From CAXSBR01 sp964252015 (GTDB lineage: Bacteria > Actinomycetota > Actinomycetes > Mycobacteriales > Jatrophihabitantaceae), in NCBI GenBank assembly GCA_964252015.1, contig CAXULW010000012.1, positions 42,257-106,256 on the forward strand: a stretch of DNA of 64,000 bases. Direction: 5' to 3'. The position numbers and the translations under genes are program-made. Below, one piece after another: positions 45,843 to 55,086 of the stretch; positions within the stretch are counted from its first letter, which is position 1; the number at the start of each line of letters is the position of its first letter. The notes below the pieces were generated by a model that was not told where the DNA came from, did no database searches, and saw only the letters and a program-made list of their open reading frames with translations.

Positions 45843-46439
45843 TCAACTCTGACCAGAATTGGACTGTAGACAGAGGCCGATTCGTTCACCGCCGCGAGCA
45901 CTCACTCCGTGGACGGGTGCTCCCGCGGCAAGGTCGTTGGGCAATCCTGACGGCGATGGAAGGTCAGCCAGCAAATCGGCCCGCTGCTTGGCCAAGGTTT
46001 CGGCCTGCCGGGCAACTCGCCGTTCCAGGTGATCGTCGCTTTCGGCCGGCTCGACGGGATCGGGGACACCGCCCCAACCGACACCTCGGCCATGGGCCAG
46101 CTCATCCATTCGCGGAACGGACCCGAGGACCGCGGCGCGCGTGGCCCGCTCCGGGTACAGCGCGAACGCGCCAACGATGATCACGTCCATGGCAAGAACA
46201 CAGAGATCGGCAACAACAACGATGACGGTCGGGGCGTGCGCCACCCCGACGGCGACAACGCTCACCGCGGCCATGATCATGACGGAGACGGCGAGCACGG
46301 CGACTGCGCGCAAAATACGTCCGGCACGATCCCACTGAGCCCATCCCACGGCGCCGAGACGGGACAATTCTGCCCGCTGCGCTCCATCAGGTTCTCGGCG
46401 GCTACTCACAGCACAAAACCACCGCGGCGACGCCAGCAC
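45843..46439 (-). CDS. membrane protein, cargo
   Basis: Up to 198 residues; the true start may be nearer GWAQWDRAGR. Two hydrophobic helices (ILRAVAVLAVSVMIM and VVVADLCVLAMDVIIVG), then an acidic helical tail with coiled-coil look (ERRVARQAETLAKQRADL). No family. Possibly cut at its 3' end by the junction near 45835. Confidence 0.45.
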   Translation of the reverse strand: MLASPRWFCAVSSRREPDGAQRAELSRLGAVGWAQWDRAGRILRAVAVLAVSVMIMAAVSVVAVGVAHAPTVIVVVADLCVLAMDVIIVGAFALYPERATRAAVLGSVPRMDELAHGRGVGWGGVPDPVEPAESDDHLERRVARQAETLAKQRADLLADLPSPSGLPNDLAAGAPVHGVSARGGERIGLCLQSNSGQS

Positions 46440-46726
46440 GGGAACCTGCCGGCGGCATCAACAACCGGCGCGGGTCTCCTGCGCGTCGGCGCCACAGCCA
46501 CCGCCGGACGCCCCGCCAGATTATTCACGAGGGCAGTGTGCATCAACGAGCGTTCGCCAGCCACTCGCACAGAGTGGCCGACGCCAGCGTTGTCGACGCG
46601 ACCACCGGGGTCATCGAGGGTCACCACCACGAGATCCGTGGACCTCCTCTCGAACCCCATCCGTAGCGCGTCCGCGGCGGCACGACCGTTGCAATCCTCA
46701 CGGCTCAATCTGTCCATCGTGGTCAC
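46406..46726 (-). CDS. hypothetical protein, weak
   Basis: About 100 residues (MDRLSREDCN...), no motif, and overlapping the next gene's 5' end. It directly follows a resolvase pseudogene, the usual cargo position, but coding evidence is thin. Confidence 0.3.
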   Translation of the reverse strand: MTTMDRLSREDCNGRAAADALRMGFERRSTDLVVVTLDDPGGRVDNAGVGHSVRVAGERSLMHTALVNNLAGRPAVAVAPTRRRPAPVVDAAGRFPCWRRRGGFVL

Positions 46727-46740
46727 GACGGCTGCCGCCG

Positions 46741-47275
46741 TGTACGTAGCGGTACACCGTGGAGGAGCTGGAGCTGACCGCCCGCGCGATCTGCTCCACG
46801 GTCATGCCGCGTAGGTCGTACAACCGCTGCGCTTCCCGTTGCTGGGCCGGGGTGAAACTGCGGCGCCGCCCACCGACACGCCCGCGGGCGCGGGCCGCAG
46901 CGAGGCCTGACTGTGTGCGCTCGACCGGCAGCTCCCGTTCCATGGCCGCGACCGCGCCGATGATGGTGAAGATGAGCCGCCCGGCCGGGGTGGTCGTGTC
47001 GATGCCCGGGTTCAAGATCTGCAGGCCGACGCGTGTTCGTCGAGATGGTCGAGCAGCCGGCCGAGGTCGCCGGTGTTACGGCCCAGGCGGGACAGCACGA
47101 CCAGGGCGTCCCCGGATCTGAGGTGGCCCAGGCACGCCTCCCACTCGGGTCGATTGCGCCCCCCGCCTTCCGGACGCGGCTTCGGCGAAGACCCGGTCGC
47201 AGCCGTGGGCGCGGAGTTCGTCGAGTTGGCGGTCGAGGGACTGTTCCGGTGTGCTGACCCTGGCTGTTATGGGCA
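46741..47275 (-). pseudogene. nearly full-length serine resolvase, frameshifted
   Basis: Extends from the YRYV end to the LDRQLDEL/VSTPEQ start. It has a small deletion in VVELSRLG, one or more single-base changes near 47035 and 47160, and a lost start codon. The catalytic serine region is altered. Second most complete copy after the intact gene. Confidence 0.8.
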
Positions 47276-47285
47276 GAATGCGGAC

Positions 47286-47552
47286 ATGAACGTGAAGTCT
47301 CTACGCCTCCGCCATCCTCCCGCGCGGGTCGAAGTTGCGGTATCGCTGTGCGCGATCACCATTGCGGTGGTCGGAATCATCCTTGGGACTCGCGGGAACC
47401 ACTGGGCTCCGGTTCTCTTGTTCGTCGGCGTGCTCGGCAATACCTGGGTGGTTTATCACGTCACCGCTCGAAGGGGCCGCGAAGCAGAGGCAGAACGTCT
47501 ACGCGCACGACAGGACGGCCCAACGCGCGACGGTGATCCATCAAAGCCCTGA
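47286..47552 (+). CDS. 88-residue two-TM protein, cargo
   Basis: ATG at 47286: short basic head, two hydrophobic helices (about 18-36 and 41-58), then a charged tail (RRGREAEAERLRARQ). No family. It starts a few bases from the resolvase pseudogene's former 5' end. Confidence 0.5.
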   Translation: MNVKSLRLRHPPARVEVAVSLCAITIAVVGIILGTRGNHWAPVLLFVGVLGNTWVVYHVTARRGREAEAERLRARQDGPTRDGDPSKP

Positions 47553-47649
47553 CCGCGGCCAGCGACTATGGCGAGAGGTCATAGCTCGGTCTGTGTATTG
47601 CGTTGACGCTGTCGTGGCTCTCAGGGACCCATCCGCCGTCGACCTCGAT

Positions 47650-47757
47650 GTAGCGGTACACCGTGGACGAGCTGGAACTGACCGGCCCGGGCGATCTGCT
47701 CGATGGTCATGCCGCGCGGGTCGTACAGCCGTTGCGCTTCCCGCTGCGTGGGCTACC
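47650..47757 (-). pseudogene. serine resolvase 3' fragment (HTH)
   Basis: YRYI end to RLYDPRGMTI and part of QQREAQ; ends near TTCCCGCTGC. Downstream flank partly shared with other copies (47600-47649). Confidence 0.7.
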
Positions 47758-47892
47758 GGGTAGTGATCGCCGTAGCCAACCGTGGTCATGGTCGTTCACC
47801 GCGGGCGGGCAGCCCGAACTGAGTGTGGTGACCGGGCGGCAGGACGGCTATCCCTGCGCGGTGTCGCTGAGTTTGCGGCTGTTCCGACCGGG

Positions 47893-48552
47893 TCACTGCG
47901 AACGTGGGTCGGACCCGACATAGCCGTAGCTGCCCGGTCCGGCCGGTCGACTGGTTTGGCCGGTCAATCGGTTCGGGATGACCAGATCGGTCCGAAACAA
48001 CGTCGTCGGGTCAGCTGGCGGCATGTCATGCAGGTCGACCAGTTCGTACCTCGTGGTTTCGAGCCTCAACCGCCGCAGATGACCCTGCGGCCAAACAACG
48101 TCAGCGAAACCCACACCGCGATCGACATCGGCGCCGGTCAGGGAAATCCGAGCGACCCCGTCGACCACCTGGGCGGTGGCATCGGTGACGATCTTCCAGT
48201 CCTCACCGTCGCGCCCCCAGATCATGGCCATCCCTGGTTCGAGAATCCACCCCGGCACCCTGGGCAAGGGGCGCGCACCGGGTGCGCGATCCACCTCCTT
48301 CCCGCCGCGGCGGGCCAGGGTCACCGTTGTCTGTCCGTCGCACACGACCGTGGGGGTCGAGTCGCTGTGCTGAACCCGATACCGGCCGCCACGGTGGCGT
48401 AGTTCGGCCCAAAACCACACGCGGTGAACCAGCTTGTCAACCGCGAACTGGTCGGTTTCCCACACTTCGACCAGGCCCTCCGCGTACCCGTAATGGTTCG
48501 ACCACGCCGCACCGAGCACGTCACCCATCGGGACACCCGTCAACGGTTGCAT
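47893..48552 (-). CDS. hypothetical protein, cargo
   Basis: About 219 residues from the ATG at 48552 (or GTG 48570). MGDVLGAAWSNHYGYAEGLVEVWE and HRVWFWAELRHRGGRYRV suggest a strand-rich soluble domain. No family. It begins about 30 bases after the resolvase fragment at 48583: clear cargo position, and intact. Confidence 0.55.
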   Translation of the reverse strand: MQPLTGVPMGDVLGAAWSNHYGYAEGLVEVWETDQFAVDKLVHRVWFWAELRHRGGRYRVQHSDSTPTVVCDGQTTVTLARRGGKEVDRAPGARPLPRVPGWILEPGMAMIWGRDGEDWKIVTDATAQVVDGVARISLTGADVDRGVGFADVVWPQGHLRRLRLETTRYELVDLHDMPPADPTTLFRTDLVIPNRLTGQTSRPAGPGSYGYVGSDPRSQ

Positions 48553-48582
48553 GCCTCGCACGCTATCCACCTACCGTCGATG

Positions 48583-48790
48583 CACGTAGCGGTACACCGT
48601 CGACGAGCTGGAACTGACGGCCCGCGCGATCTGGTCGATGGTCCGCGCACGTCATACAACCGCTGCGCCTCGCGTTGCTGGGCCGGGGTCAAGCACGGCG
48701 CCGCCCGCCGACGCGGCCGCGGGCGCGCGCGGCGGCGACCCCGGACTGGGTTCGCTTGATCGGCAGCTCGCGTCCCACTGCGGCCGATAC
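48583..48790 (-). pseudogene. serine resolvase 3' half
   Basis: YRYV end through RRAPCLTPAQQREAQRLYD to about ELPIKRTQSG; right edge near the AVAAM codons, close to the breakpoint cluster seen elsewhere. Confidence 0.75.
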
Positions 48791-48999
48791 GCCCCGCCTG
48801 CCGGAGGCAGCACAGTCGCGGCGGTGGAGCACGACAGGACACCGATCGTGGAGGCAGCGCGTACTCCGCGGCAGACCAGTCGAAGCTCGTCGCGCTCCTT
48901 TGCCCCAACAGTCACAACCGAAGGGTGTTGGTCGCGGGTATTGCCGCCCACCTGCGCGGGTGGTGTCACAGTTGGCCTCGTGGCGGACATAGGGGAGTT

Positions 49000-49557
49000 G
49001 TGAGCGAGGTTCGAGGTGACGTCACGCGATTCGCGGAGATGTACCGAGCCAATTACGAGCCGGTGTTGCGTTACGCCCAACGGCGTAGCCGTGACTCCGA
49101 CGCCCAGGACGCTGCTGCGGAGGTTTTCCTGATCGCCTGGCGACGTTTGGGCGAAGTACCGGACCATCCATTGCCGTGGTTGTTGGCGACGGCCCGCCGG
49201 GTGCTGTCAAACCACTACCGCGGTGAACGTCGGCGAGATGCGTTGAGCTTGCGGCTGCGAGCTGAACGGTCCGAGGATGCCGGGCTGATGTCGGACCAGG
49301 TGGAGATCGACGAGCGGTGGACTGCGGCCTTGCGGTCGTTGTCCTTCGCGGACCAGGAGGTGCTCGCGCTGACGGCATGGGACGGGTTGAACGCCAAGGA
49401 CGCGGCAGCGGCTTTGGAGTGCTCGCGGTCGGCGTTTGCGACGCGGCTGAGCCGGGCCCGGAGGCGACTCTCCGCGGCACTGACCGAACAGGGGACGGGA
49501 ACTGTTGGGCCGCCCGGTGGGCGGGCTGACGGAGCAAGCCACGAGAGGACGCGATAG
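49000..49557 (+). CDS. ECF-type RNA polymerase sigma factor
   Basis: 185 residues from the GTG at 49000 (GGGGAG just upstream). Region 2: RFAEMYRANYEPVLRYAQ, AAEVFLIAWRRL. Region 4: RSLSFADQEVLALTAWDGLN and AAALECSRSAFATRLSRARRR. A complete SigE-like ECF sigma factor that would redirect transcription, held in check by the membrane protein encoded 3 bases after its stop. Confidence 0.85.
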   Translation: MSEVRGDVTRFAEMYRANYEPVLRYAQRRSRDSDAQDAAAEVFLIAWRRLGEVPDHPLPWLLATARRVLSNHYRGERRRDALSLRLRAERSEDAGLMSDQVEIDERWTAALRSLSFADQEVLALTAWDGLNAKDAAAALECSRSAFATRLSRARRRLSAALTEQGTGTVGPPGGRADGASHERTR

Positions 49558-49560
49558 GAC

Positions 49561-50547
49561 ATGTTTGGAGACAAGCTGCCGGCAGACACGGCGAACCGCC
49601 TCCGCCGGCTGGACCCGGTGCGCGACCGCCCGGCCCTGGGCGACGCGCAATTGCAGCAGATGGTGATGGAACTGGTCGACCGGGACCGCATTCCGCTGCT
49701 CGAGCTGACCGACGTGCCCGCCGGTCGGTCCGCGTCGACCGACCGGCGACGGGCCTGGCTGCCTGTAGCGGCCGCGGCTTTGATCGTCGCGGCCGCGGTA
49801 GCGGCGGCGGTGATCGGCCGATCTGGCCCCGGCGGCGGCGCGACCGGGGTGGCCCACGTCCATAACATTCCGGCCGCGTACCGATCGGTTGCCGACGACG
49901 CTGACCCGTTGTCCGCTGCCATGCAGGTGGACTGTGGCGGCGTGTCCGTTCCGGTCGCAATGTTGGCCGCGCCAGGAGGGGCCGAGACGGGCACGTCGAA
50001 GGCCTCGGCCGCGCTGCGTGCGTTCTTGGCCAACAACCCATGGAAAGGGGAGGGGACAGTGACGGCGAAGAACTGGCTGCTGTTGTCGCAGACGTCGAAG
50101 ACTCTCGTGTACGGCCAACGGACCGGCCGCATCGGCGTCGGGACGGTCGTCACGCTCACCGGGAATGGCTCGGCGTTCATCCCGACCACGCTGGGTGGGT
50201 GCGGGCCTGCCGGACCTGGTGGCCACGAGTCCGGTGAACCAGTGGAGGCCACGGTGCGGGGCTCAGAACTCACGCTGCGGTGGGAGAACGGCAGCAACTG
50301 CGGCACTGGGTCAGCCAGGATCGCTCGGGTGGAGTCACGGGTGCTGGTGCAGGAAGCCGCGCAGAGCGTTCACATCCTGCTGTTGAGTAAACCGGCTCCG
50401 AACACGGGTTCGTTGCCCGCCGGCCAGTTCTGCGCGGGAGTCGGGCTGCCTTCTACTGCCCACATAACCCTCAAAACACCGCTGGGCACCCGCACACTCG
50501 TGGACGATTCACGAGTCCCAGGGTCGGCCGTTGACGTCAGTAACTGA
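49561..50547 (+). CDS. probable membrane anti-sigma partner
   Basis: 328 residues: a cytosolic head of about 65, a membrane helix (about 67-90, VAAAALIVAAAVAAAVI) and an outer domain with four cysteines. Topology and position right after an ECF sigma gene fit the CU044_5270-like anti-sigma/sensor type. No classical zinc motif is visible in the head, so the anti-sigma role is inferred. Confidence 0.65.
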   Translation: MFGDKLPADTANRLRRLDPVRDRPALGDAQLQQMVMELVDRDRIPLLELTDVPAGRSASTDRRRAWLPVAAAALIVAAAVAAAVIGRSGPGGGATGVAHVHNIPAAYRSVADDADPLSAAMQVDCGGVSVPVAMLAAPGGAETGTSKASAALRAFLANNPWKGEGTVTAKNWLLLSQTSKTLVYGQRTGRIGVGTVVTLTGNGSAFIPTTLGGCGPAGPGGHESGEPVEATVRGSELTLRWENGSNCGTGSARIARVESRVLVQEAAQSVHILLLSKPAPNTGSLPAGQFCAGVGLPSTAHITLKTPLGTRTLVDDSRVPGSAVDVSN

Positions 50548-50632
50548 CGGCGACTCGCGAGCCAGGTTGAACGGTTGTAGTTATGCCGACGCTGTCCGAT
50601 CCATAGTCGACCTCGCCGTCCGGGTCGTCTAC

Positions 50633-50812
50633 GCCCAGGGCGCGGACCCTGCCCGATCGGCGCCCCGACCTCGACAAGTTGGTCCGCTCGACCCTGGACG
50701 CCCGTACCACGCCGGGACCTACGAAGACGACGCCCGCATGGTGCACATCGACGCGACGAAGCACTACGCCGGGGGCCACACCGGGGCCATCATCACGGTC
50801 AGGACCAGCGCG
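50633..50812 (+). pseudogene. rusA-like fragment, frameshifted
   Basis: CCCAGGGCGCGGACCC as in the copy at 57693, RPDLDKLVRSTLDAR, a shift, then EDDARMVHIDATKHYA and TGAIITV. Confidence 0.7.
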
Positions 50813-50854
50813 ATGTAGGTGGCCGCTGCCGCGACGACCCACCGGCATCGTTGA

Positions 50855-51253
50855 CTACGAGCCGGCTTCGCTCAGGACCAAATTGGTCCGGCGGTCGGCG
50901 TTGATCCCTATCTTGCGACTCCACCGAACTTCGAATGATCGTAATTGTCCTGCGTCGAGCTGAACATCGATCGGTGCTGAGCCGAGCACACCCAGACGAA
51001 CGGCCACACTGTGGCGACCGGGCGACACCTGGAGGTCGAGCGGTGGTTTGCGCCGCCAACCGACTTTGCCGACGACATTGCCATCAACGACGATCTCAAC
51101 GGGCTTGTACGACCAGGTTCGCGGCGTCCGTACGGTCACCGTGATTTGGGCGAGTTGCGGGCTATTGGCCACAGCGCATTGTGCCCGAGCCGTCGAAGCT
51201 TGTCTTCCAGCGGCACCGGACGCCAGCTGCAGGCTGCACGCTCCGGTTGCCAC
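50855..51253 (-). CDS. hypothetical protein, cargo
   Basis: 132 residues from GTG 51253. The C-terminal part (VEIVVDGNVVGKVG, VSPGRHSVAVRL) resembles a PEGA-like strand domain. N-terminal 30 residues look like non-coding extension. It lies 3' to 3' with the rusA fragment, the usual unit arrangement. Confidence 0.45.
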   Translation of the reverse strand: MATGACSLQLASGAAGRQASTARAQCAVANSPQLAQITVTVRTPRTWSYKPVEIVVDGNVVGKVGWRRKPPLDLQVSPGRHSVAVRLGVLGSAPIDVQLDAGQLRSFEVRWSRKIGINADRRTNLVLSEAGS

Positions 51254-51359
51254 TGTCTACGGGGGTACGGCGCCTGATCCATGGGCCGGCCAGGTACGGC
51301 CGCCCGGAATGGTATCCCGCGCTCGCAGATCGTCGTACGCGATGATCGCAACCTTGGTC

Positions 51360-51708
51360 TGTTGCTGGCCGTTGTCGAACGAGATCCGAACACCGGGACA
51401 CGGATCAGCGCGACCAGCCGCAGCAGTCGCAGGGGGCGCAGCACGGGTAGGGCGACGCTGAGCAGGTCGGGGATGTGGTAGCCGATGAAGTGCCACCGGG
51501 CGTCGCTGAGGACCACGCGGGTGATGAAGTCCACGGCGAACAAGGCCCACACGGCGTAGACGACGATCGAGCACATCTGCCGAACCGGGTGCACCACGTC
51601 GGGTTGCAGGATCGGCCAGGCGTAGGCGGCAAGGAAGATCAGCGCGGCGACGGCCAGCGGCCATTCCGAACGTTGTTCCCAGTGCTGCAGGCGTGCTGAT
51701 CGACTCAT
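51360..51708 (-). pseudogene. truncated voltage-sensor (ion-channel) protein
   Basis: From ATG 51708: EWPLAVAALIFLAAYAWPIL, WALFAVDFITRVVL, LLSVALPVLRPLRLLRLVAL, i.e. S1 to S4 of an ion-transport domain with the Arg-rich S4. After about residue 115 the frame runs into sequence that is not a pore domain. So the pore is missing. Confidence 0.6.
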
Positions 51709-51793
51709 GGGCGACGTATGGACGGCACGGTCTTACCGGGCACCGCGAACAGGAATGAGCAACGGCGGCGATGACGCCGAAGACACACCGTGC

Positions 51794-52200
51794 TCATGGT
51801 GCCCCGAGCCGGCCGACCGCGCCGACGAGGTGTCCACAGCCGTGGTCACATACCCAAGTGCAGTTGTCCTGCCTGTCAACCCTGACTGACAGCAACCGGC
51901 CGTCGTTGGGACACAACGGCCAGGCCCACAGGTACCCCAGCAGGTTGTCAGCCACGGCCGCCTGGACCTGCTCAGCGATGTCGAACACCGCACCGCCGTA
52001 GTCCTGGACCAACTCGAAGCCACCGTCCGCACCGAAATACCAGTCCGGGGTCTTGCCGACGTAGGCGTGCCGGTGGCCGCGTTGTTCGTCGTCGTACCAG
52101 AGCAGGATCAGCGTCGGCGCGTCGGGACCGTGCGTGAGAGGTCGGCCTGGACCACGGCGAGAGCCCGCTCGGCCTGTTCCCAACCGGGCCCTAGGCCGTT
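51794..52200 (-). pseudogene. chimeric remnant of two hypothetical genes
   Basis: The right part encodes GLGPGWEQAERALAVVQAD, as at 43.6 kb. A shift then leads to APTLILLWYDDEQRGHRHAYVG, TPDWYFG and AVFDIAEQVQAAVADNLLG, a separate protein lacking its start. Two cargo genes appear fused by deletion. Confidence 0.5.
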
Positions 52201-52255
52201 GACCATCAGCCTCGGCCGCTCAGCAGATGTCATCATCCGAAGGTAACCTCCGTGC

Positions 52256-52692
52256 ATGTCGATCAAGGGCGCGCGTGCTCAGTTGATTTTCCGGGAGATG
52301 ATTCGTCAGCTCGGCGACACGGTTCCACCCGAGGTTCACCTGACGGTTCAGGGCACCGGCAAGCGGTGCTACCTCACCGTGGCCAGCGGACCCACGCTTC
52401 CGCTCGAGCCCGACCCGGGACATTCCACGCCCATTTCGGTGTGGAGTCGTCCATCTCCGGTGGCTATGGCGCGTCGGTACCGTTCCTGCCGCGCACCCTG
52501 GCTACGAAACTGGGCATGATCGACATCCTCGAAACAATCCAAAGCGTCGTCAGCTCAGATCGACGGTCGCCATGGCCTGGACCGGGCTTCGTGGTCAAGG
52601 CCACCCACGACCGCGACCAGATCCGCTTGTGGTTCGAAAACCCCGACGGGGCCACACAGCCCGCGGTTCCACCGTGCTCCACGGTCCAGTAG
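52256..52692 (+). pseudogene. hypothetical protein with one frameshift
   Basis: ATG at 52256: KGARAQLIFREMIRQLGDTV, LTVQGTGKRCYLTVASG; a shift near 52415; then HFGVESSISGGYGA, LATKLGMIDILETIQSV and DQIRLWFENPDG. About 145 residues when joined. No family recognised. Confidence 0.55.
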
Positions 52693-52910
52693 GCCTGTGA
52701 TTGATGGAGTTGCTGATCGCCCGGTCGACACTGACACTCCTTGCGTGATGGTTCCCGGAATAAATTCCCTCTTGCTGGGCCAAGCCGTCAGCACCTACTT
52801 CTCCCTGCGCGTTGCCAAGTCCTACGGCGACCAGTCCATCCCCATGCATCGGTCGGTCCTGTCGTACTCGCCGCGGAGCATAAGGGTCTTCGTCGCGGGC
52901 TTCGTCAATC

Positions 52911-53045
52911 ATGATGTTCGGCCTCAGTCAGGTGAACTCCGCACTGAGCCCATGGCAAGTAGGTCTCATCGCCGGCGCCGTGATGGCGTGCACGACTGTT
53001 CCGGCCCGCATGCACAACCTCGATCTCCGGCATCGGCGCATCTGA
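52911..53045 (+). CDS. 44-residue small membrane protein
   Basis: ATG at 52911 (or 52914). MFGLSQVNSALSPWQVGLI then a short hydrophobic helix and a basic tail ending DLRHRRI. It ends 12 bases before the next gene's ATG, on the same strand. Weak but plausible. Confidence 0.35.
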   Translation: MMFGLSQVNSALSPWQVGLIAGAVMACTTVPARMHNLDLRHRRI

Positions 53046-53057
53046 ACCGGAGGGCCC

Positions 53058-53405
53058 ATGCCAGATAGCGACAACGAAACCCGCCAGCCATTCCTGCCCG
53101 CTTCTCGCATCGCTGTCGCTATTGGCGCCACTGCTGGGATCTGCACGAGTATCTTAGGCATAGGCATCATTGGTGGTTCTGTGGGCTTTAGCTATTACGT
53201 CCGCGGGTACGCCGAAATCTTTGCTTCTGAGCTCATTGGATTGATAATTTGGTTTTGGGGCTCAAGGGTCATCGGGAATCATGGCCGAGGTGGTAGCGTT
53301 CGCATCTTCTTCGGGTACTTCGGAAAAGGTATGTGGAGCAGCATACTTGTCGTTTTTTCGGCATTCCTATTTGGGCTCATTGTTATCACGCTCGCTACGG
53401 CCTGA
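53058..53405 (+). CDS. three-TM membrane protein, cargo
   Basis: 115 residues, ATG after GGAGGG. Three hydrophobic segments (about 20-45, 55-70, 90-113) with a GRGGSVRIFFGYFGKG loop. The gene is clearly less GC-rich than its surroundings, a sign of separate origin. No family recognised; intact. Confidence 0.6.
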   Translation: MPDSDNETRQPFLPASRIAVAIGATAGICTSILGIGIIGGSVGFSYYVRGYAEIFASELIGLIIWFWGSRVIGNHGRGGSVRIFFGYFGKGMWSSILVVFSAFLFGLIVITLATA

Positions 53406-53549
53406 AGATGCTCGGGCACGCGATGACGTTGCGATGGACCGTGCGTCCTCGAACGCCCTGCAGTGCGCCCAGCCAGCGGCGCTTGTCCCTGTGAATTGTG
53501 GAACGTCCGCCTGAACGTGGCCCCCAACCGGCGTGATCGAAGACGGCCC

Positions 53550-53645
53550 CAAGTGGTCGAGATCATCGCCCGCAATCACTACGCCCGGTTGTGGTCCCGG
53601 GCGCGGATCACAGTACGAACCGACGGGGCCTGCTCGAAGGCGTAA
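53550..53645 (+). pseudogene. short rusA-like scar
   Basis: VVEIIARNHYARLW and ARITVRTDG; start lost. The DNA that follows (53643-53697) is repeated, inverted, at 7.2 kb. Confidence 0.65.
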
Positions 53646-53811
53646 AGGCCTCGCGCAACACCGCGGGACCAGGGTCGGGCTTGCACAGACCGACTTGCGC
53701 CCGCACGCAGTGCGGTGATGATGGAAACGTGGCTGTCATCGGCGGGCTTCTCGTGGGCTTGAAGCACCCGCCGCGGCCAAGCCGAATCTTGTCGAGCGAA
53801 ACGACGGGTCC

Positions 53812-54264
53812 GTGACCACACCCGACGACCGCGTGCCCAAGCCTCAGCCGCGGCCGGCCGGCCGCGGCATACCCCGCTCCGAAGATCAGGCCATGGTCAT
53901 GACCCGGATGCTCATGCGGTGGAAGCCGTTCGGCGCGCTCCGTGATCGACGTAAACACCGGAGGGAGATACACGTCAACACGGCCGCGCTTGTGGACTCA
54001 TCGAGTCTGGCGGCCAGCGGCGACGACGTCGAGTCGGAAGCCCGGGTCGCGGCCGAGTGGGAGCGCCTGCAAGTGCGCGCTGAGCAGTCCGTGCACCTCT
54101 TCGTGGGTCTGCGGGAAGCCGACGCTCAGCGCTTGGCGGCTGAGTTGGACTTGCCGGTGCGGTTCTTCCGACGCGGTGAAGGCCTGACCGAGGACTATTG
54201 CCCCGGGCGGGTAACCGCCCAGCTGGAAGACGGCATCGTTATCGCTGCTCGCGCCATGTATTGA
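53812..54264 (+). CDS. second I78-inhibitor-like protein, cargo
   Basis: 150 residues from GTG 53812. The N-terminal half is charged and disordered. The C-terminal half, LFVGLREADAQRLAAELDLP, VRFF, TEDYCPGRVTAQLEDGIVIAA, follows the same pattern as the I78-like protein at 40.5 kb. Overlaps the convergent next gene by 26 bases. Confidence 0.5.
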   Translation: MTTPDDRVPKPQPRPAGRGIPRSEDQAMVMTRMLMRWKPFGALRDRRKHRREIHVNTAALVDSSSLAASGDDVESEARVAAEWERLQVRAEQSVHLFVGLREADAQRLAAELDLPVRFFRRGEGLTEDYCPGRVTAQLEDGIVIAARAMY

Positions 54265-54748
54265 TTTTCGGCGAGTCGGGCGGGGCTTCGGACGGAAGCG
54301 GTGACCCGGCCTGCATGGGTGACGGTCCGTCAGGCGGCGGCGTGTAGTTGGCTACGGCGACCGTGGTGTACCCAGCCCGGTTGGTATCGGCGTCATCGGC
54401 GGGGTTCCCGTGCTGGGCATTCCAGTCACGCCGTATCTGTTCTGACTGTTCTTTACGCTCGCGCTCGTGGCGCTTGATCACCGCCGCCCGCAGGACCACG
54501 TCACGATCAACAGCGGCGTTCAGCAGGGCGGCGGCGTTTCGTTTGGGTACGTCGTCGGCGTCCGTCCAGTCTCGCTCTGGTTGCAACGGGTCATACGCGC
54601 CGGCGGCGGCGGCCGCCTTGTAGGCGGCCTGCATGTCTTGCGTCGCTTCTTGGTAAGCGACTGTCAATTCCTCGGTAGACATCGCGGCGAATTCGTCGCG
54701 GCCGTCGAACTGAGGGCCGGTTATACCCAGATCGTAGGGCGTCGTCAC
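54239..54748 (-). CDS. hypothetical helical protein, cargo
   Basis: 169 residues from GTG 54748. FAAMSTEELTVAYQEATQDM, DVPKRNAAALLNAAVDRD and ERERKEQSEQIRRDW indicate a long charged helical core. The Pro-rich tail overlaps the neighbouring gene. Follows a resolvase fragment and hairpin copy 2. Confidence 0.5.
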   Translation of the reverse strand: MTTPYDLGITGPQFDGRDEFAAMSTEELTVAYQEATQDMQAAYKAAAAAGAYDPLQPERDWTDADDVPKRNAAALLNAAVDRDVVLRAAVIKRHERERKEQSEQIRRDWNAQHGNPADDADTNRAGYTTVAVANYTPPPDGPSPMQAGSPLPSEAPPDSPKINTWREQR

Positions 54749-54784
54749 GTGCCGGCTGGCACGGGTACCTCTCTCGAACCAGAC

Positions 54785-54816
54785 AAATCCCGCCCACCTT
54801 GCGGGGCGGCGACGGG
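54785..54816 (-). terminator. GC-rich hairpin, copy 2 of 3
   Basis: AAATCCCGCCCACCTTGCGG then GGCGGCGACGGG, same stem with a shortened arm. About 80 bases downstream of the resolvase fragment at 54896. Confidence 0.5.
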
Positions 54817-54895
54817 AGGGGTCTGGGTCACGGCTGAGACTGTTCATCGCGCTCACGCCACTGTCGCCGTGCTGTCCACGACCGCCCTGCACCTC

Positions 54896-55030
54896 CACGT
54901 AGCGGTACACGGTCGATGAGGTGGAGCCGACGGCCCGCGCGATCTGCTCGACCGTCATACCGCGCAAGTCATGCAGCCCATTGCGTCTCCCGCTGCGGCG
55001 CCAGCTGAAGCTTCGCCGCCGCCGAGCCCA
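54896..55030 (-). pseudogene. serine resolvase 3' fragment
   Basis: YRYV end, SMTVEQIARAVG-like HTH, LHDLRGMTV; QQREA already degraded; ends within the GGRRR codons. Confidence 0.7.
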
Positions 55031-55086
55031 CCGGGTGCTCCAACCGAGGAACCAGTGCGTTGCTCGGGATGCTCGATGCCCGATTG

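Noticed and set aside
51257..51664. Alternative minus-strand frame across the voltage-sensor remnant
   Set aside because: Arg/Pro-rich, no hydrophobic pattern; it is the antisense-phase shadow of the channel sequence.
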